Origin: Cyclobacterium salsum
GTDB taxonomy: Bacteria > Bacteroidota > Bacteroidia > Cytophagales > Cyclobacteriaceae
DNA length: 64,000 bases
Direction: 5' to 3'
NCBI RefSeq assembly: GCF_010119245.1
Contig: NZ_WNKG01000012.1
Span: 123,718-187,717 of the forward strand
The position numbers and the translations under genes are program-made. Shown in pieces: positions 34,501 through 43,764 of the stretch. Below the pieces are notes generated by a model that worked only from the letters and a program-made list of their open reading frames with translations, had not been told where the DNA came from and ran no database searches. The first letter of the stretch is position 1, and each line of letters opens with the position of its first letter.

Positions 34501-35790
34501 CTATCGAAAAGATACATTGATACAGCTTAATTTCTTTAATTTTTCCGGGTCCGAGTAGTCAAACTGACAAACGCCATCCGGGCCAATCACGATCAGGGAT
34601 TTGGGTCCGGGGATGATGTCTATGGCAGTAAAATCTTTCAGGTGTTCCAAACGGTTATTACTGATCTCCAAGACATCTGCCACGTTAAAACTCTTCAACC
34701 CGTGTTCGCCTTCTGCAAGGTACAAATAATCTCCCGAAAGACCTAGTCCATGCGGGTTATCCATGGGATAGGATTTGATCAACTGGGGGTTGTACAGGTC
34801 TTTAATGTCCAGCACATGCAATTCGTCGGCCCCCATACGGCAAACCGCGGCACTTCTCAGGGTCACAAATGCGTAATCATCGTTTACAACCACGGGATCA
34901 CAGGAAGTCACGTGCTCGTAGACAGCCATTTTTTGGGGGTCGGAGGGGTTGCTGGCATCGTAAATGTGCATGCCGGTCATGGAACCTATAAATAATTTTC
35001 CTTTAAATGGGAAAATAGTCTCAATGCCCCAACCCAGGTTGATGTTTTTCAGGTATTGCGGGTCGGTGGGTTCTTCTACACTGAATACCCGCAGGTCGTA
35101 ATCATCCACCGTATACAGGTGTCCTCCGAGTAGGGTAAACCGTGCCATGGAACCACCCTGTCCGTAACTTTGTCCACCGCCACTTTTACTTCCCCCATTG
35201 TAAGCTGCCATAGATTCCATGGCCATAAAATCTGATCGGAATGCAGGCCGGCCCCAGCTTGACCACGACATGTTAGGATCGGTGGAGGTAATCAGGGTAT
35301 CTTTATAGGTGACGATGGTTCCGGTTTCTTCATTGGAATACATATTAGGGAATACGTCTTCTTCCCTTTTGACCATTTCAATGTCCTGTGGATCGGAAAT
35401 ATCGAAGGCGAGTAAGTCTACGTAATTATCGGCATAGAGAATATTATCATTGATTGCCATGTCTCCCGTTCCCGGGATGTTGATAAAATTCAAGTTGCGG
35501 GGACTGGCAGGATTAGTATTGTCCAGAATATGGATTCCTTTCCCGGGTTCGGAAATAAATAAATAATCACCAAAAATGTAGATTTTACCGGGATTGTCCA
35601 GCGGTTTGGCCGGTTCGATGATAATATCTGCTTCCCGGAAGCTATTTACCTGCAGGAAGACCGGCACCTGCGTTTGGTAGGTGTAGGTGGATTCCAGTTG
35701 ATCTTCGCAAGAAGGAAAAACCAATACCAGCATGAGCGAAAGCATCAGCTGCATGGTCAGGCGGAATTTTTTTTGTAGATGTGTTTTCAT
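34501..35790 (-). CDS. LVIVD-repeat surface lipoprotein
   Basis: A 429-residue lipoprotein with lipobox FPSC (Cys28). The mature part contains repeated LVIVD-type units (GDYLFISEPGKGIHILDNTNPASPR, LYADNYVDLLAFDISDPQDIEMV, LFIGSMTGMHIYDASNPSDPQKM, LHVLDIKDLYNPQLIKSY) that build a beta-propeller, interrupted by a Gly/Ser-rich loop near residues 195-213. LVIVD proteins are common on Bacteroidota surfaces, with poorly known function. It forms a two-gene unit with the barrel protein immediately downstream. Confidence 0.85.
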   Translation of the reverse strand: MKTHLQKKFRLTMQLMLSLMLVLVFPSCEDQLESTYTYQTQVPVFLQVNSFREADIIIEPAKPLDNPGKIYIFGDYLFISEPGKGIHILDNTNPASPRNLNFINIPGTGDMAINDNILYADNYVDLLAFDISDPQDIEMVKREEDVFPNMYSNEETGTIVTYKDTLITSTDPNMSWSSWGRPAFRSDFMAMESMAAYNGGSKSGGGQSYGQGGSMARFTLLGGHLYTVDDYDLRVFSVEEPTDPQYLKNINLGWGIETIFPFKGKLFIGSMTGMHIYDASNPSDPQKMAVYEHVTSCDPVVVNDDYAFVTLRSAAVCRMGADELHVLDIKDLYNPQLIKSYPMDNPHGLGLSGDYLYLAEGEHGLKSFNVADVLEISNNRLEHLKDFTAIDIIPGPKSLIVIGPDGVCQFDYSDPEKLKKLSCINVSFR

Positions 35791-35907
35791 GGCCTATTGG
35801 AACGTATTTGAAAAGGTTTTCAGGGGCATCTCTTTTGGATGCTTATTCCTGAGACGCAATGAATTGTAAAAGTGCTACATCGGATCACGTTTTTTTTACT
35901 TTTATTT

Positions 35908-36324
35908 TTAGGTGTCCAGGTTTTTCTCCATGACCCGTTCAAATCCCTCTAAAAAATCGATGTATTTTTTGACAATATTTTCTGTCAGTGAACCCAAATA
36001 ATCACCGGGATACAGGGGATTGTACTTAATCCTGCAAATAATCATGTCCAGCCATCCCTGTCCATCGTCAATCAAATCCGCATGAAATGCCTCTACGGTA
36101 GCATCCCGTGATCCGGAAAAGGGTGGTTTTCCCTGATTTCTGAAATAGGCAGCGATGGTTTCCAAGGCAGCGTCATGGGCTTTCTCGAAGGACTTGACTA
36201 TTTCAGCCCGAATCCTGTCATCCATTCCATGGCTTTTGCCTTCCTGAACCACATCTCTTAAATCATTGAGCCGATCTACAAATTCGGCATAACAATTTTC
36301 GCAATCCAATTCCATTTTTCTCAT
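35908..36324 (-). CDS. HI0074-like nucleotidyltransferase substrate-binding protein
   Basis: A 138-residue all-helical protein. The segment LETIAAYFRNQGKPPFSGSRDATVEAFHADLIDDGQGWLDMI resembles the HI0074 family, HEPN-fold partners of minimal nucleotidyltransferases in MNT/HEPN toxin-antitoxin pairs. No nucleotidyltransferase gene (GSRARG-type motif) is adjacent: downstream there are only 118 bp before the LVIVD gene, and upstream lies ruvC. The gene is therefore an orphan. ATG 36324 is used instead of GTG 36330; ATG 36315 is also possible. Confidence 0.7.
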   Translation of the reverse strand: MRKMELDCENCYAEFVDRLNDLRDVVQEGKSHGMDDRIRAEIVKSFEKAHDAALETIAAYFRNQGKPPFSGSRDATVEAFHADLIDDGQGWLDMIICRIKYNPLYPGDYLGSLTENIVKKYIDFLEGFERVMEKNLDT

Positions 36325-36391
36325 AAGCACTACCTTTTAAAGGGCTACTCTAATGTACCAATTTACCATTGAAATCGGAATTTTTAGGTTG

Positions 36392-36967
36392 TTATTTTTT
36401 TATTCGGTCGGGGTTTTCAGAAAGAAAGGACTTCCAGCCCCCGCTTCTTCCGCGGGTTTGTACCCGTCCTTCGTGGAAATGATGGCACAGCGCGACGGCC
36501 AGAGCATCCGTGGCATCCAGCAATTGGGGCAGTTCCTGTAGGTTCAACAGGGTTTTCAGCATTTCTGCTACTTGTACCTTGGAGGCGTTTCCATTGCCGG
36601 TAACCGATTGTTTTACCTTCTTTGGCGCGTATTCCGTAATAGCTATTTCTTTGGCCAGTGCCGCCGCCATGGCCACGCCCTGAGCCCTACCCAGTTTAAG
36701 CATGGATTGCACGTTTTGTCCGTAAAAGGGGGCTTCGAGTGCCATGGCATCCGGGGAAAACTCCTCCAGAATGCCGCTGATTTTGTCAAATATTTTTTTC
36801 AGTTTCAAGGCAGGGTCACTGTATTTTTTTAAATGGATAACGCCAAACTGCAACACCGAATAGCTATTGCCCTGAACCAAAATAAGCCCGTATCCCATGA
36901 CGGTGGTACCCGGGTCGATGCCCAAAATTATTTTTTCCTTCTGCTGAATTTTTGCTTCTTTACCCAT
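36392..36967 (-). CDS. ruvC: Holliday junction resolvase RuvC
   Basis: A 191-residue endonuclease that cleaves Holliday junctions with RuvAB. The catalytic acids are visible: Asp18 in [13 protein letters not shown], Glu79 in [10 protein letters not shown], and Asp152 and Asp155 in [15 protein letters not shown]. The basic C-terminal extension after residue 170 is slightly longer than in E. coli. It is divergent from the glycosyltransferase gene at 37003 with a 35-bp gap. Confidence 0.95.
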   Translation of the reverse strand: MGKEAKIQQKEKIILGIDPGTTVMGYGLILVQGNSYSVLQFGVIHLKKYSDPALKLKKIFDKISGILEEFSPDAMALEAPFYGQNVQSMLKLGRAQGVAMAAALAKEIAITEYAPKKVKQSVTGNGNASKVQVAEMLKTLLNLQELPQLLDATDALAVALCHHFHEGRVQTRGRSGGWKSFLSENPDRIKK

Positions 36968-37002
36968 CGTTGCAATTTACCACAATTCCCTTAAAGCAGC
37001 AC

Positions 37003-38124
37003 ATGGTTTCACTGTTCGGTACGCTATGCTTTTCCATTATGGCGGTTTACCTCCTGGGCTTGCTCTTTTTAGCGCGTTGTTGGAAAAAGCTTCCTGAGCT
37101 CCGCACAAGCCCTACCAATGTCATTCCGGATTGTACGGTGCTGATTCCCTTTCGAAATGAAGAAGGAAACCTGGAGATCTTGCTACCAAATCTTCAAAGG
37201 CACCTGCCCAATCAGCTTCCGGTTATTTTCATTGACGATCACAGCGAAGATAGGGGAGGATTGTTGTTGAAAACGTTTATAAAAAAAGAGGGATTGCCGC
37301 ATTGGAGGTGCGTGAAAAGTGACGGGATTGGAAAAAAGGCTGCCTTGCAAACTGGGATTAATTGTAGCAGCACCGGTTTGATTCTTACTACGGATGCCGA
37401 CGTGCAAATAAAAAGTGGATGGGTTCGGGAAATGACGGCTGCATTCGCCATGCCGGAGGTTCAATTGGTGGCCGGTCCGGTCCTTTCATCATCCGCCTCG
37501 GGAATCTTTGCCCGGTTTCAACGGGTTGAATGGGCAAGTATCGGGTTGCTTACCGGGGTCAGCTATTACCTGGGCAACCCGCTAATGTGTAGTGGTGCCA
37601 ACCTGGCTTTTCGCAGATCCGGCTTTCAAGCCGTTTCCGGATATCGGGGCAATGAGCATTTGTTGACTGGGGATGATGAATTTCTGATGAAGAAAATCGT
37701 CCGCCAATACGGTCCAGAGGCAGTAAAATATAATGCCAGCCCTGATTGCCTGGTACGAACCAATCCTTTGCCTGATGGGTGGGCCTGGATGGAGCAACGT
37801 AGCCGGTGGGCGAGCAAGTGGAATGCCCATAAGGAGGTTGGGCATGCGATGGCGGCGGCCGCGTTGGTACTGCTGAGCCTGTGTCAGGTTTTTTCAATGC
37901 TGATCGCATTTATTTCATTTTCTTTTATCGGCTGGACCGTATTATTTGGTGTCCTGAAATTTCTTACCGAATGGGCCGTGTTGGGCAGGGTATTGCGGCA
38001 ATTTGGAGTCTCCGGAAGCAATGGGGATTATTTTCTGGCAGGTTGGATTTTTCCGTTGATGGTTCTGATTACCTTTCCCCGGGCGATCTCAGGAAAATAT
38101 ACCTGGAAAGGAAGGAAAAACTAA
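37003..38124 (+). CDS. Family 2 glycosyltransferase, membrane-bound
   Basis: A 373-residue protein with an N-terminal membrane segment and C-terminal membrane helices (about 285-365). The GT-A domain shows VLIPFRNEEGN, FIDDHSEDRGG, the metal-binding TTDADVQ, an acidic GDDEFLMKK and QRSRWASKW (QxxRW), typical of processive or lipid-linked GT2 enzymes. ATG 37003 is used because the open frame before it starts with TTG. It heads a run of seven same-strand genes extending to 43216. Confidence 0.88.
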   Translation: MVSLFGTLCFSIMAVYLLGLLFLARCWKKLPELRTSPTNVIPDCTVLIPFRNEEGNLEILLPNLQRHLPNQLPVIFIDDHSEDRGGLLLKTFIKKEGLPHWRCVKSDGIGKKAALQTGINCSSTGLILTTDADVQIKSGWVREMTAAFAMPEVQLVAGPVLSSSASGIFARFQRVEWASIGLLTGVSYYLGNPLMCSGANLAFRRSGFQAVSGYRGNEHLLTGDDEFLMKKIVRQYGPEAVKYNASPDCLVRTNPLPDGWAWMEQRSRWASKWNAHKEVGHAMAAAALVLLSLCQVFSMLIAFISFSFIGWTVLFGVLKFLTEWAVLGRVLRQFGVSGSNGDYFLAGWIFPLMVLITFPRAISGKYTWKGRKN

Positions 38125-38167
38125 TCAATCCCTTATTTTTGTCATTCCATTTAACCGACGGGCTGAC

Positions 38168-38419
38168 ATGACCGATGATGAATTTGACTTGCTGGATGAG
38201 TTGTATTTTCTGCAATCTTACGAATACCTAAAAAATAATCTGGGTTGGGAAGATGAGCGACTGCTTTTTACCCTGGAATCGCTACTGAAAAAGGAATGGA
38301 TAAAATGTTATTCAGGACCCGAACAGGAGATTTTCGGCTCCCCTTCGCTGACTACCAAAGGTAAAGAACTGTATTACCTGGCCAGTAAGCAAGGGCTTTT
38401 GAATCACAATACCCTCTGA
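38168..38419 (+). CDS. Small conserved-looking protein, winged-helix-like
   Basis: An 83-residue acidic protein with no signal peptide. The pattern of helices, LLFTLESLLKKEWIKCYSG and LTTKGKELYYLASKQGLL, resembles a winged-helix domain in which the TTKGKE segment would form the wing. It lies 43 bp after the glycosyltransferase and 1 bp before the GAF-phosphatase gene, so it may act with the phosphatase. Function unknown. Confidence 0.7.
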   Translation: MTDDEFDLLDELYFLQSYEYLKNNLGWEDERLLFTLESLLKKEWIKCYSGPEQEIFGSPSLTTKGKELYYLASKQGLLNHNTL

Positions 38420-38420
38420 C

Positions 38421-39653
38421 ATGACCACTGAGACATTAAAATACCAACGAAAAGAACTGGAATTAAAGGCCCTATTGGAAATTACCCAGGCCATCAATGA
38501 GAATAAAACCGAAAAGGTATTGCTGAATATTTTTAAGTTCACCTGCCTGGTGCACCTCAATATCAAAGCCCTACTCTTATACGTGTTTAATGAAAAGGAG
38601 CAATTTTTTGAGCGGCGTATATCCCATCAGGTCAAAGGTAAATTGCCGGACCATATACATAAAGTCGATGTTCAGGAAAATAAGGATCTGGGAAAGCTCA
38701 GTTTGAGCCTCTCCCAGGAATATTCTTTTGCAGAGGTCAATATCTATGTCCCTGTGTATCACAAGGAAAAAATGCTGGCCATCTTATTTCTAGATACCAA
38801 AGACAAGGAAAAGGACCTGGATCTGGATTTCACCCAGGCCCTGGCCAATATTTTGGTAGTAGCCCTGGAAAACAAGCGCTTTGCCAGGAAACAATTGGAG
38901 CAGGAGCGTCTGCGGAAGGAAATGGAAATTGCCAGTAATGTGCAGCGCATGCTCCTTCCTTCGAGTCTTCCCAGTCATGCCAAACTAAAAGCAAAAGTTA
39001 CCTATTTCCCCCACAGTACCGTGGGAGGGGATTATTACGATTTAATCCAGCCCAATGATAATGAGGTTTATTTTTGTGTGGCGGATGTATCCGGAAAGGG
39101 AATGCCTGCCTCCCTGCTGATGTCCAATTTTCAAGCTGCATTAAGAACCTTATTAAGGAGTGGTTCCGACTTGCGAACCATCGTGGAACAATTAAATACG
39201 ACCACCTTTGAAAATACCAAGGGAGAACGTTTCATTACCTTCTTTCTGGGACACTACCGGTATTCCGACCGAACCCTCCGTTATATCAATGCCGGGCACA
39301 ACCCTCCGGTTTTGTGTACCGAACAGGATAGGGTGGTGGAGGAGTTGGAGGCCGGAACCACCATCTTAGGGGCTTTTGAGTCACTTCCCTTTTTGGAAGA
39401 GGGTCAGCGGGACAATCTGGATGCTTTCGTGTTGCACCTCTACACGGACGGGCTTACGGAAACCCTGAACCCTTCAGAGGAGGAATTTGGGGAAGAACGG
39501 TTTTTGGGCTTTATCGGGTCCCATGAAGGGATCAGCCCGGAGGAATTTCACGCCGACTTTTTCTCCGCGCTGGATGCTTTTTCTGCTGGTGTTTCCAGAA
39601 GAGATGACCTTACCCTTTTAAGCCTGCAATTCAATGGACATGAGGCCTTTTAA
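38421..39653 (+). CDS. GAF domain / SpoIIE-type PP2C phosphatase
   Basis: A 410-residue cytoplasmic protein. An N-terminal GAF domain (about 20-150) is joined by a coiled coil (KQLEQERLRKEMEIASNVQRMLLP, read in two parts) to a SpoIIE/RsbU serine phosphatase domain (about 195-405). Metal-binding motifs are VGGDYYDLI, CVADVSGKGMPASLLMS, INAGHNPP and LYTDGLTE. Such proteins work in partner-switching pathways, but no anti-sigma or STAS partner is adjacent. It overlaps the next gene by 20 bp. Confidence 0.9.
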   Translation: MTTETLKYQRKELELKALLEITQAINENKTEKVLLNIFKFTCLVHLNIKALLLYVFNEKEQFFERRISHQVKGKLPDHIHKVDVQENKDLGKLSLSLSQEYSFAEVNIYVPVYHKEKMLAILFLDTKDKEKDLDLDFTQALANILVVALENKRFARKQLEQERLRKEMEIASNVQRMLLPSSLPSHAKLKAKVTYFPHSTVGGDYYDLIQPNDNEVYFCVADVSGKGMPASLLMSNFQAALRTLLRSGSDLRTIVEQLNTTTFENTKGERFITFFLGHYRYSDRTLRYINAGHNPPVLCTEQDRVVEELEAGTTILGAFESLPFLEEGQRDNLDAFVLHLYTDGLTETLNPSEEEFGEERFLGFIGSHEGISPEEFHADFFSALDAFSAGVSRRDDLTLLSLQFNGHEAF

Positions 39654-40266
39654 AATCCCGGACATTGCACAGACGGTATTCAGCGATTACACCTGGCATA
39701 AAAACAGGAGTCAGAAAACGGTTTTTCTGACCTTTGATGACGGTCCGGTGGCGGGAGTTACTGATTTTGTTCTGGAAGAATTGGAAAAGCACGGGATGAA
39801 AGCTACCTTCTTTATGGTAGGGGAAAACGTTCGCAAGGCGGCTTCGCTGGCCCGGAGGGTGGTAAGGGGCGGTCATGGCATAGGAAACCACACCTTTCAT
39901 CACTTAAATGGCATGGAGACAGATAGCGAGGGCTATTTGCGGGACGTTGGGTATTGTAAGGAAATCATACGTGAAACCACCGGGGTACATACACGGATAT
40001 TCAGACCTCCCTACGGGCGAATCCGTTGCCAGCAAAAGCGAAAACTTAAGACGGCCTACGAAATTGTTTTGTGGGACCTTATTTCCTGGGATTTTTTACC
40101 GGGCATGTCCCCCGAAAAATCCTTGAAGAAATTAAAGGAAAATACCCACAATGGTTCGATCATCCTTTTTCACGATCAGCAAAAATCCGGTCAGTTTCTA
40201 AGAAACATGCTGCCTCGCTACCTGGATCATTTGGCTGGTTCCGGATTTACCACTCAGCCTCTTTAA
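39634..40266 (+). CDS. Polysaccharide deacetylase (NodB family)
   Basis: A 210-residue carbohydrate esterase family 4-like protein. It shows the catalytic TFDDGP (Asp35/Asp36), the metal-binding H86-TFH-H90 in GNHTFHHL, FRPPYGRIR and the last motif IILFHDQ. No signal peptide is seen. The likely substrate is an N-acetylated glycan, possibly made by the flanking glycosyltransferases. It overlaps the phosphatase gene by 20 bp and ends 1 bp before the second glycosyltransferase. Confidence 0.9.
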   Translation: MDMRPFKIPDIAQTVFSDYTWHKNRSQKTVFLTFDDGPVAGVTDFVLEELEKHGMKATFFMVGENVRKAASLARRVVRGGHGIGNHTFHHLNGMETDSEGYLRDVGYCKEIIRETTGVHTRIFRPPYGRIRCQQKRKLKTAYEIVLWDLISWDFLPGMSPEKSLKKLKENTHNGSIILFHDQQKSGQFLRNMLPRYLDHLAGSGFTTQPL

Positions 40267-40267
40267 T

Positions 40268-41371
40268 ATGGTAGGTCCCGCTGCAGTACTTATATTGTTT
40301 TTGGTGATGTGGCAATACCTGATTCTTTGGTACCGGATTCGTTGGAATTTTAAAACGTACCGCTCTCCTTCAGCCCATCTGCCTGCCATATGCATTTTAC
40401 TCCCCTGTCGCAATGAAGCAAAAAACCTCCCTGCCTGCTTAGGATCTTTAGAACAGCTCCGGTATCCGGAGCATAAAGTAAGGTTTCTGGTAGCAGACGA
40501 CCACAGTGAAGATGAAACGGGTAACATTTTGGCTTCCTGGGCCAAGCTTGGAAAAAACAGGCAGTTGATTCCATTGGACAAACGGCCAGGACTTGGGGAA
40601 AACGGCAAGGCCCTTGCCCTGGCAGCCATGGCTACCCGGGTGCAGGAGGGAGAGTTGATGATGTTTACCGATGCTGACTGTCAGGTACCGGCTGCTTGGG
40701 CGGAAACCATGGCCAAAGCCTATCAGGACCACTATGGAGCAGTCACTGGAATTACCACCATTTCAGGAAAAGGAATAGTTGCCCGGATGCAGGCCCTTGA
40801 TTGGTGGCTTACCCTTGGAAAGGTGAAAGTGGTATCCGACTGGAATTTCACCCTTACTGCCATGGGAAACAACATGTGTGTAGGTAAGAATCCCTACGAG
40901 AAGGTAGGGGGATTTTATGGAGTGAAGAAGGAAGTAACGGAGGACCTGGCACTGGCCAGAGCGCTGTTTCGCGAGGGTATGCGTCCTATTCACCTGGTGG
41001 ATAGGGAAGTGCTGGTGAAGACCTTGCCCGAACCAGGTTTCGGTCAATTGATGCAACAGCGGAAACGCTGGATGCGGGGAGCTTTTTTATTACCCTGGTA
41101 CTGGCAACTGCTTTTAGGGCTTCAAGTGGGGTTTTATTTGGCCCTGGTACCTGCATTGTACCTGCTTCCCTTTTGGGCTGGGATGGCTTGGGCCGGAAAA
41201 ATACTGGCTCAGTCCCTATTTATTGGTACATTTGCAGCAAAAACGGAAACTAAAACGAAGCCAGGAGAATTAATAGGTTTTGAAATCTATAACTGGATCG
41301 TAAGCTGGTCCACCGTATTATATTATTTTTGGCCCGGTGCCATCGAATGGAAAAAACGCAGGTATAAATGA
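40268..41371 (+). CDS. Family 2 glycosyltransferase, membrane-bound
   Basis: A 367-residue GT2 with an N-terminal membrane helix, GT-A motifs (LLPCRNEAKNLP, VADDHSEDETGN, FTDADCQ, VTEDLALA, QQRKRWMRG) and C-terminal membrane helices. It resembles the enzyme at 37003 and similar cellulose-synthase-like or ceramide-type transferases. Its position beside a deacetylase suggests joint synthesis and modification of a cell-surface glycan or glycolipid. It overlaps tatD by 4 bp (ATGA). Confidence 0.88.
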   Translation: MVGPAAVLILFLVMWQYLILWYRIRWNFKTYRSPSAHLPAICILLPCRNEAKNLPACLGSLEQLRYPEHKVRFLVADDHSEDETGNILASWAKLGKNRQLIPLDKRPGLGENGKALALAAMATRVQEGELMMFTDADCQVPAAWAETMAKAYQDHYGAVTGITTISGKGIVARMQALDWWLTLGKVKVVSDWNFTLTAMGNNMCVGKNPYEKVGGFYGVKKEVTEDLALARALFREGMRPIHLVDREVLVKTLPEPGFGQLMQQRKRWMRGAFLLPWYWQLLLGLQVGFYLALVPALYLLPFWAGMAWAGKILAQSLFIGTFAAKTETKTKPGELIGFEIYNWIVSWSTVLYYFWPGAIEWKKRRYK

Positions 41372-42150
41372 CACTGATTGAAACGCACGCCCACTTGTAC
41401 AGCAAAAAATTTGATTCTGACCGAAAGGAAGTCATTCAAAGGGCCATGGAAGCTGGCATTGCTAAATTTTTTATGCCGAATATCGACCTGGAGTCCATTC
41501 CGGGAATGCTGGAAATTGAAAGGGATTTTCCGGGCGTTTGCTATTCCATGCTGGGATTGCATCCTTGTGATGTGGGGCCGGATTTTGAGGAGCAACTTTC
41601 CCAAATGGAGAAATGGTGGGAAAAGCACTCGTTTTGTGCGGTAGGGGAGACGGGGATCGACCTTTATTGGGACAAAACCTATTTTGAGCAGCAACAGGAA
41701 TCCTTGCGCAGACACATTCGCTGGGCAAAACAAAAAAGCCTTCCCCTGGTTTTACATTGCCGATCCTCTTTGGATGAAACCATCGCGCTGCTGGAATCCG
41801 AGCATGAGGAAGGGTTGACGGGCATCTTCCATTGCTTTTCGGGCAATCTTTCACAAGCCAGGCAAGTCCTTGAAATGGGGTTTTACCTGGGCATTGGCGG
41901 CACGCTTACTTATAAGAATAGTGGCCTGGGGGAAGTGGTAGCAGCGGTAGGCATGGACCATCTGGTATTGGAAACGGATAGTCCCTACCTGGCCCCTGTG
42001 CCTTATAGAGGCAAGCGAAATTCACCGGAATACATTCCTTATATTGCCGACAAGATGGCTGCGTTTGTCCAAACCTCCGTGGAGGAAGTGGCCATAAAAA
42101 CCAGCAATAACGCTATGACAGTTTTCAAACAGCCTTTCGATGAATTATAA
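41368..42150 (+). CDS. tatD: TatD family metal-dependent hydrolase
   Basis: A 260-residue TIM-barrel metallohydrolase. Metal ligands are visible in IETHAHLYS, VGETGIDLYW, LVLHCRSS, GIFHCFSG and LETDSPYLAP. TatD proteins are 3'-5' DNases, with roles in DNA repair suggested in other bacteria. It overlaps both neighbours (4 bp with the glycosyltransferase, 11 bp with the asparaginase), so it is part of the operon. Confidence 0.92.
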   Translation: MTLIETHAHLYSKKFDSDRKEVIQRAMEAGIAKFFMPNIDLESIPGMLEIERDFPGVCYSMLGLHPCDVGPDFEEQLSQMEKWWEKHSFCAVGETGIDLYWDKTYFEQQQESLRRHIRWAKQKSLPLVLHCRSSLDETIALLESEHEEGLTGIFHCFSGNLSQARQVLEMGFYLGIGGTLTYKNSGLGEVVAAVGMDHLVLETDSPYLAPVPYRGKRNSPEYIPYIADKMAAFVQTSVEEVAIKTSNNAMTVFKQPFDEL

Positions 42151-43216
42151 AATTGTCCGCTTAAACACAGCAGCCAAGACGGATATCGAATATGCGGTAC
42201 TGATAATCTACACCGGGGGCACCCTGGGGATGGCCTATGATGAACAAGGGGCGTTGGTTCCCTTTAATTTTGGGAAAATTCTGGAAAAAATCCCCAATCT
42301 GAACAGCCTGAATATCAGTATTACGGTAATCTCATTTCCAGAGCCCATTGATTCCTCCAATATCAACCTGCAGCATTGGGTGGATATGGCCTACATTATT
42401 TATGAAAATTACGATACCTATGACGGCTTCGTGGTTTTGCACGGTACGGATACCATGGCTTACAGTGCTTCCATGCTCAGTTACATGTTGGCAGGGCTTA
42501 ACAAACCGGTAATCTTCACCGGTGCACAACTGCCCATCAGTGCCATGCGTTCGGATGCCAGGGAAAACCTGATGACTGCCCTGGAAATAGCGATATCCAA
42601 GGCCAATGGCAAACCGGTCGTTCCGGAGGTATGTATTTTCTTCAATCACATGTTACTGCGTGGCAACCGGGCGAAAAAAGTCCAGAGCGTGCATTTTGAT
42701 GCCTTTGAGTCTGAAAATTATCCTGCGCTGGCGGAATCCGGGATTGTTATTGACTACAATTATGCCTCCATACGTCCCTATGAGGAAGGCAAGAAATTGA
42801 AATACCTGAACCGTCTGGACAATAACGTGATGGTGCTCAAGCTTTTTCCTGGTATTACTAAAAACGTAGTGCAACATTGTCTTCAAATGAAAGGATTGAA
42901 GGGTATTGTGCTGGAGACCTATGGATCTGGAAACAGTCCCAGCGAGGATTGGTTTATTCAATCCATGGAGGAGGCGGTCGACAAGGGCTTATTGATTTTT
43001 AATGTTTCCCAGTGTAATGGAGGAAGGGTGATTCAAGGCAGGTACCAGACCAGCAAAGATCTCAAACGGGTCGGCGTTTTGAGTGGAGGGGACATGACTA
43101 CGGAGGCAGCGATTACAAAAATGATGTTTATTTTGGCCAATGAGAGCGATGAAACCGAAATCAAACGAAAAATGATGACCCCGCTTGCCGGAGAGATGTC
43201 CGTATTAAGTCATTGA
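42140..43216 (+). CDS. ansA: Type I L-asparaginase
   Basis: A 358-residue cytoplasmic enzyme that hydrolyses asparagine to aspartate and ammonia. Catalytic threonine motifs are IIYTGGTLGMA and VLHGTDTMAYSASML, and the second-half motif is LETYGSGNSPS. No signal peptide is present, as in type I enzymes. Last gene of the run beginning at 37003. Confidence 0.92.
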   Translation: MNYKIVRLNTAAKTDIEYAVLIIYTGGTLGMAYDEQGALVPFNFGKILEKIPNLNSLNISITVISFPEPIDSSNINLQHWVDMAYIIYENYDTYDGFVVLHGTDTMAYSASMLSYMLAGLNKPVIFTGAQLPISAMRSDARENLMTALEIAISKANGKPVVPEVCIFFNHMLLRGNRAKKVQSVHFDAFESENYPALAESGIVIDYNYASIRPYEEGKKLKYLNRLDNNVMVLKLFPGITKNVVQHCLQMKGLKGIVLETYGSGNSPSEDWFIQSMEEAVDKGLLIFNVSQCNGGRVIQGRYQTSKDLKRVGVLSGGDMTTEAAITKMMFILANESDETEIKRKMMTPLAGEMSVLSH

Positions 43217-43379
43217 TCCGGTTGGAATCAATGGTTTGATCGTCAAACCCATAGCGTTTATAACCAAAAAAATCCGTTTAGTGGGTAAATTTTTTTACAT
43301 AATAAAAGAAGGTATTTATTTGCATGGGCTGAATTTTCTAATTTTATTTGTTCCTGCATGAAATTAGAATTTCCGCAAT

Positions 43380-43467
43380 AGAGAGGTGTCCGAGCGGTCG
43401 AAGGAGCACGCCTGGAAAGCGTGTATACCCCTAAAGGGTATCGAGGGTTCGAATCCCTTCCTCTCTG
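43380..43467 (+). tRNA. tRNA-Ser (GGA)
   Basis: An 88-nt gene with acceptor stem AGAGAGG/CCTCTCT, discriminator G, anticodon arm CACGC-CTGGAAA-GCGTG (anticodon GGA), a long class II variable arm and T arm GAGGG-TTCGAAT-CCCTT. The 3' CCA is not encoded in full (GCA follows the stem). It sits alone in the 548-bp gap between ansA and the ExbB operon; the remaining sequence of that gap holds a candidate promoter for exbB and no other gene. Confidence 0.96.
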
Positions 43468-43673
43468 CATAAAATAGCTGCTTAAGCGCAGTTTTTTCAG
43501 TTCATTGATACCTTCGGTAGCATTTTGCATATGTAAACAACAGCTATGCTTCTTTTGGGAAGTTGTAATGGGTGTAATCTGTTTTTCAGGTGCCCGTTTC
43601 ATTAAAATAGCTTGACATTCCGTTCTTTCAGGTATTAACTGAAAGGGTTTTCTCAGAAATTATAATGGAATCA

Positions 43674-43706
43674 TTTGCAATTTGAGCTGAAAAAATTATA
43701 ACTTTA
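43674..43706 (+). promoter_or_regulatory. Candidate promoter of the ExbB/ExbD operon
   Basis: TTTG at 43674-43677 and TAACTTTA at 43699-43706, with a 21-bp spacer, resemble the Bacteroidota TTTG / TAnnTTTG consensus (last base differs). They lie about 60 bp before the exbB start. Confidence 0.35.
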
Positions 43707-43764
43707 AAAACTTAATTCGAATTTGAAACCGTTCAACCTTTAAAAGTCTATTAAAAACTACATT

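Noticed and set aside
35908..36330. Complete MNT/HEPN toxin-antitoxin system
   Set aside because: No nucleotidyltransferase gene or remnant is present on either side; only the HI0074-like half is supported.
43258..43602. 114-residue minus-strand frame
   Set aside because: It is the antisense of the tRNA-Ser gene; peptides such as GRDSNPRYPLGVYTL are the well-known false translation of serine tRNA.
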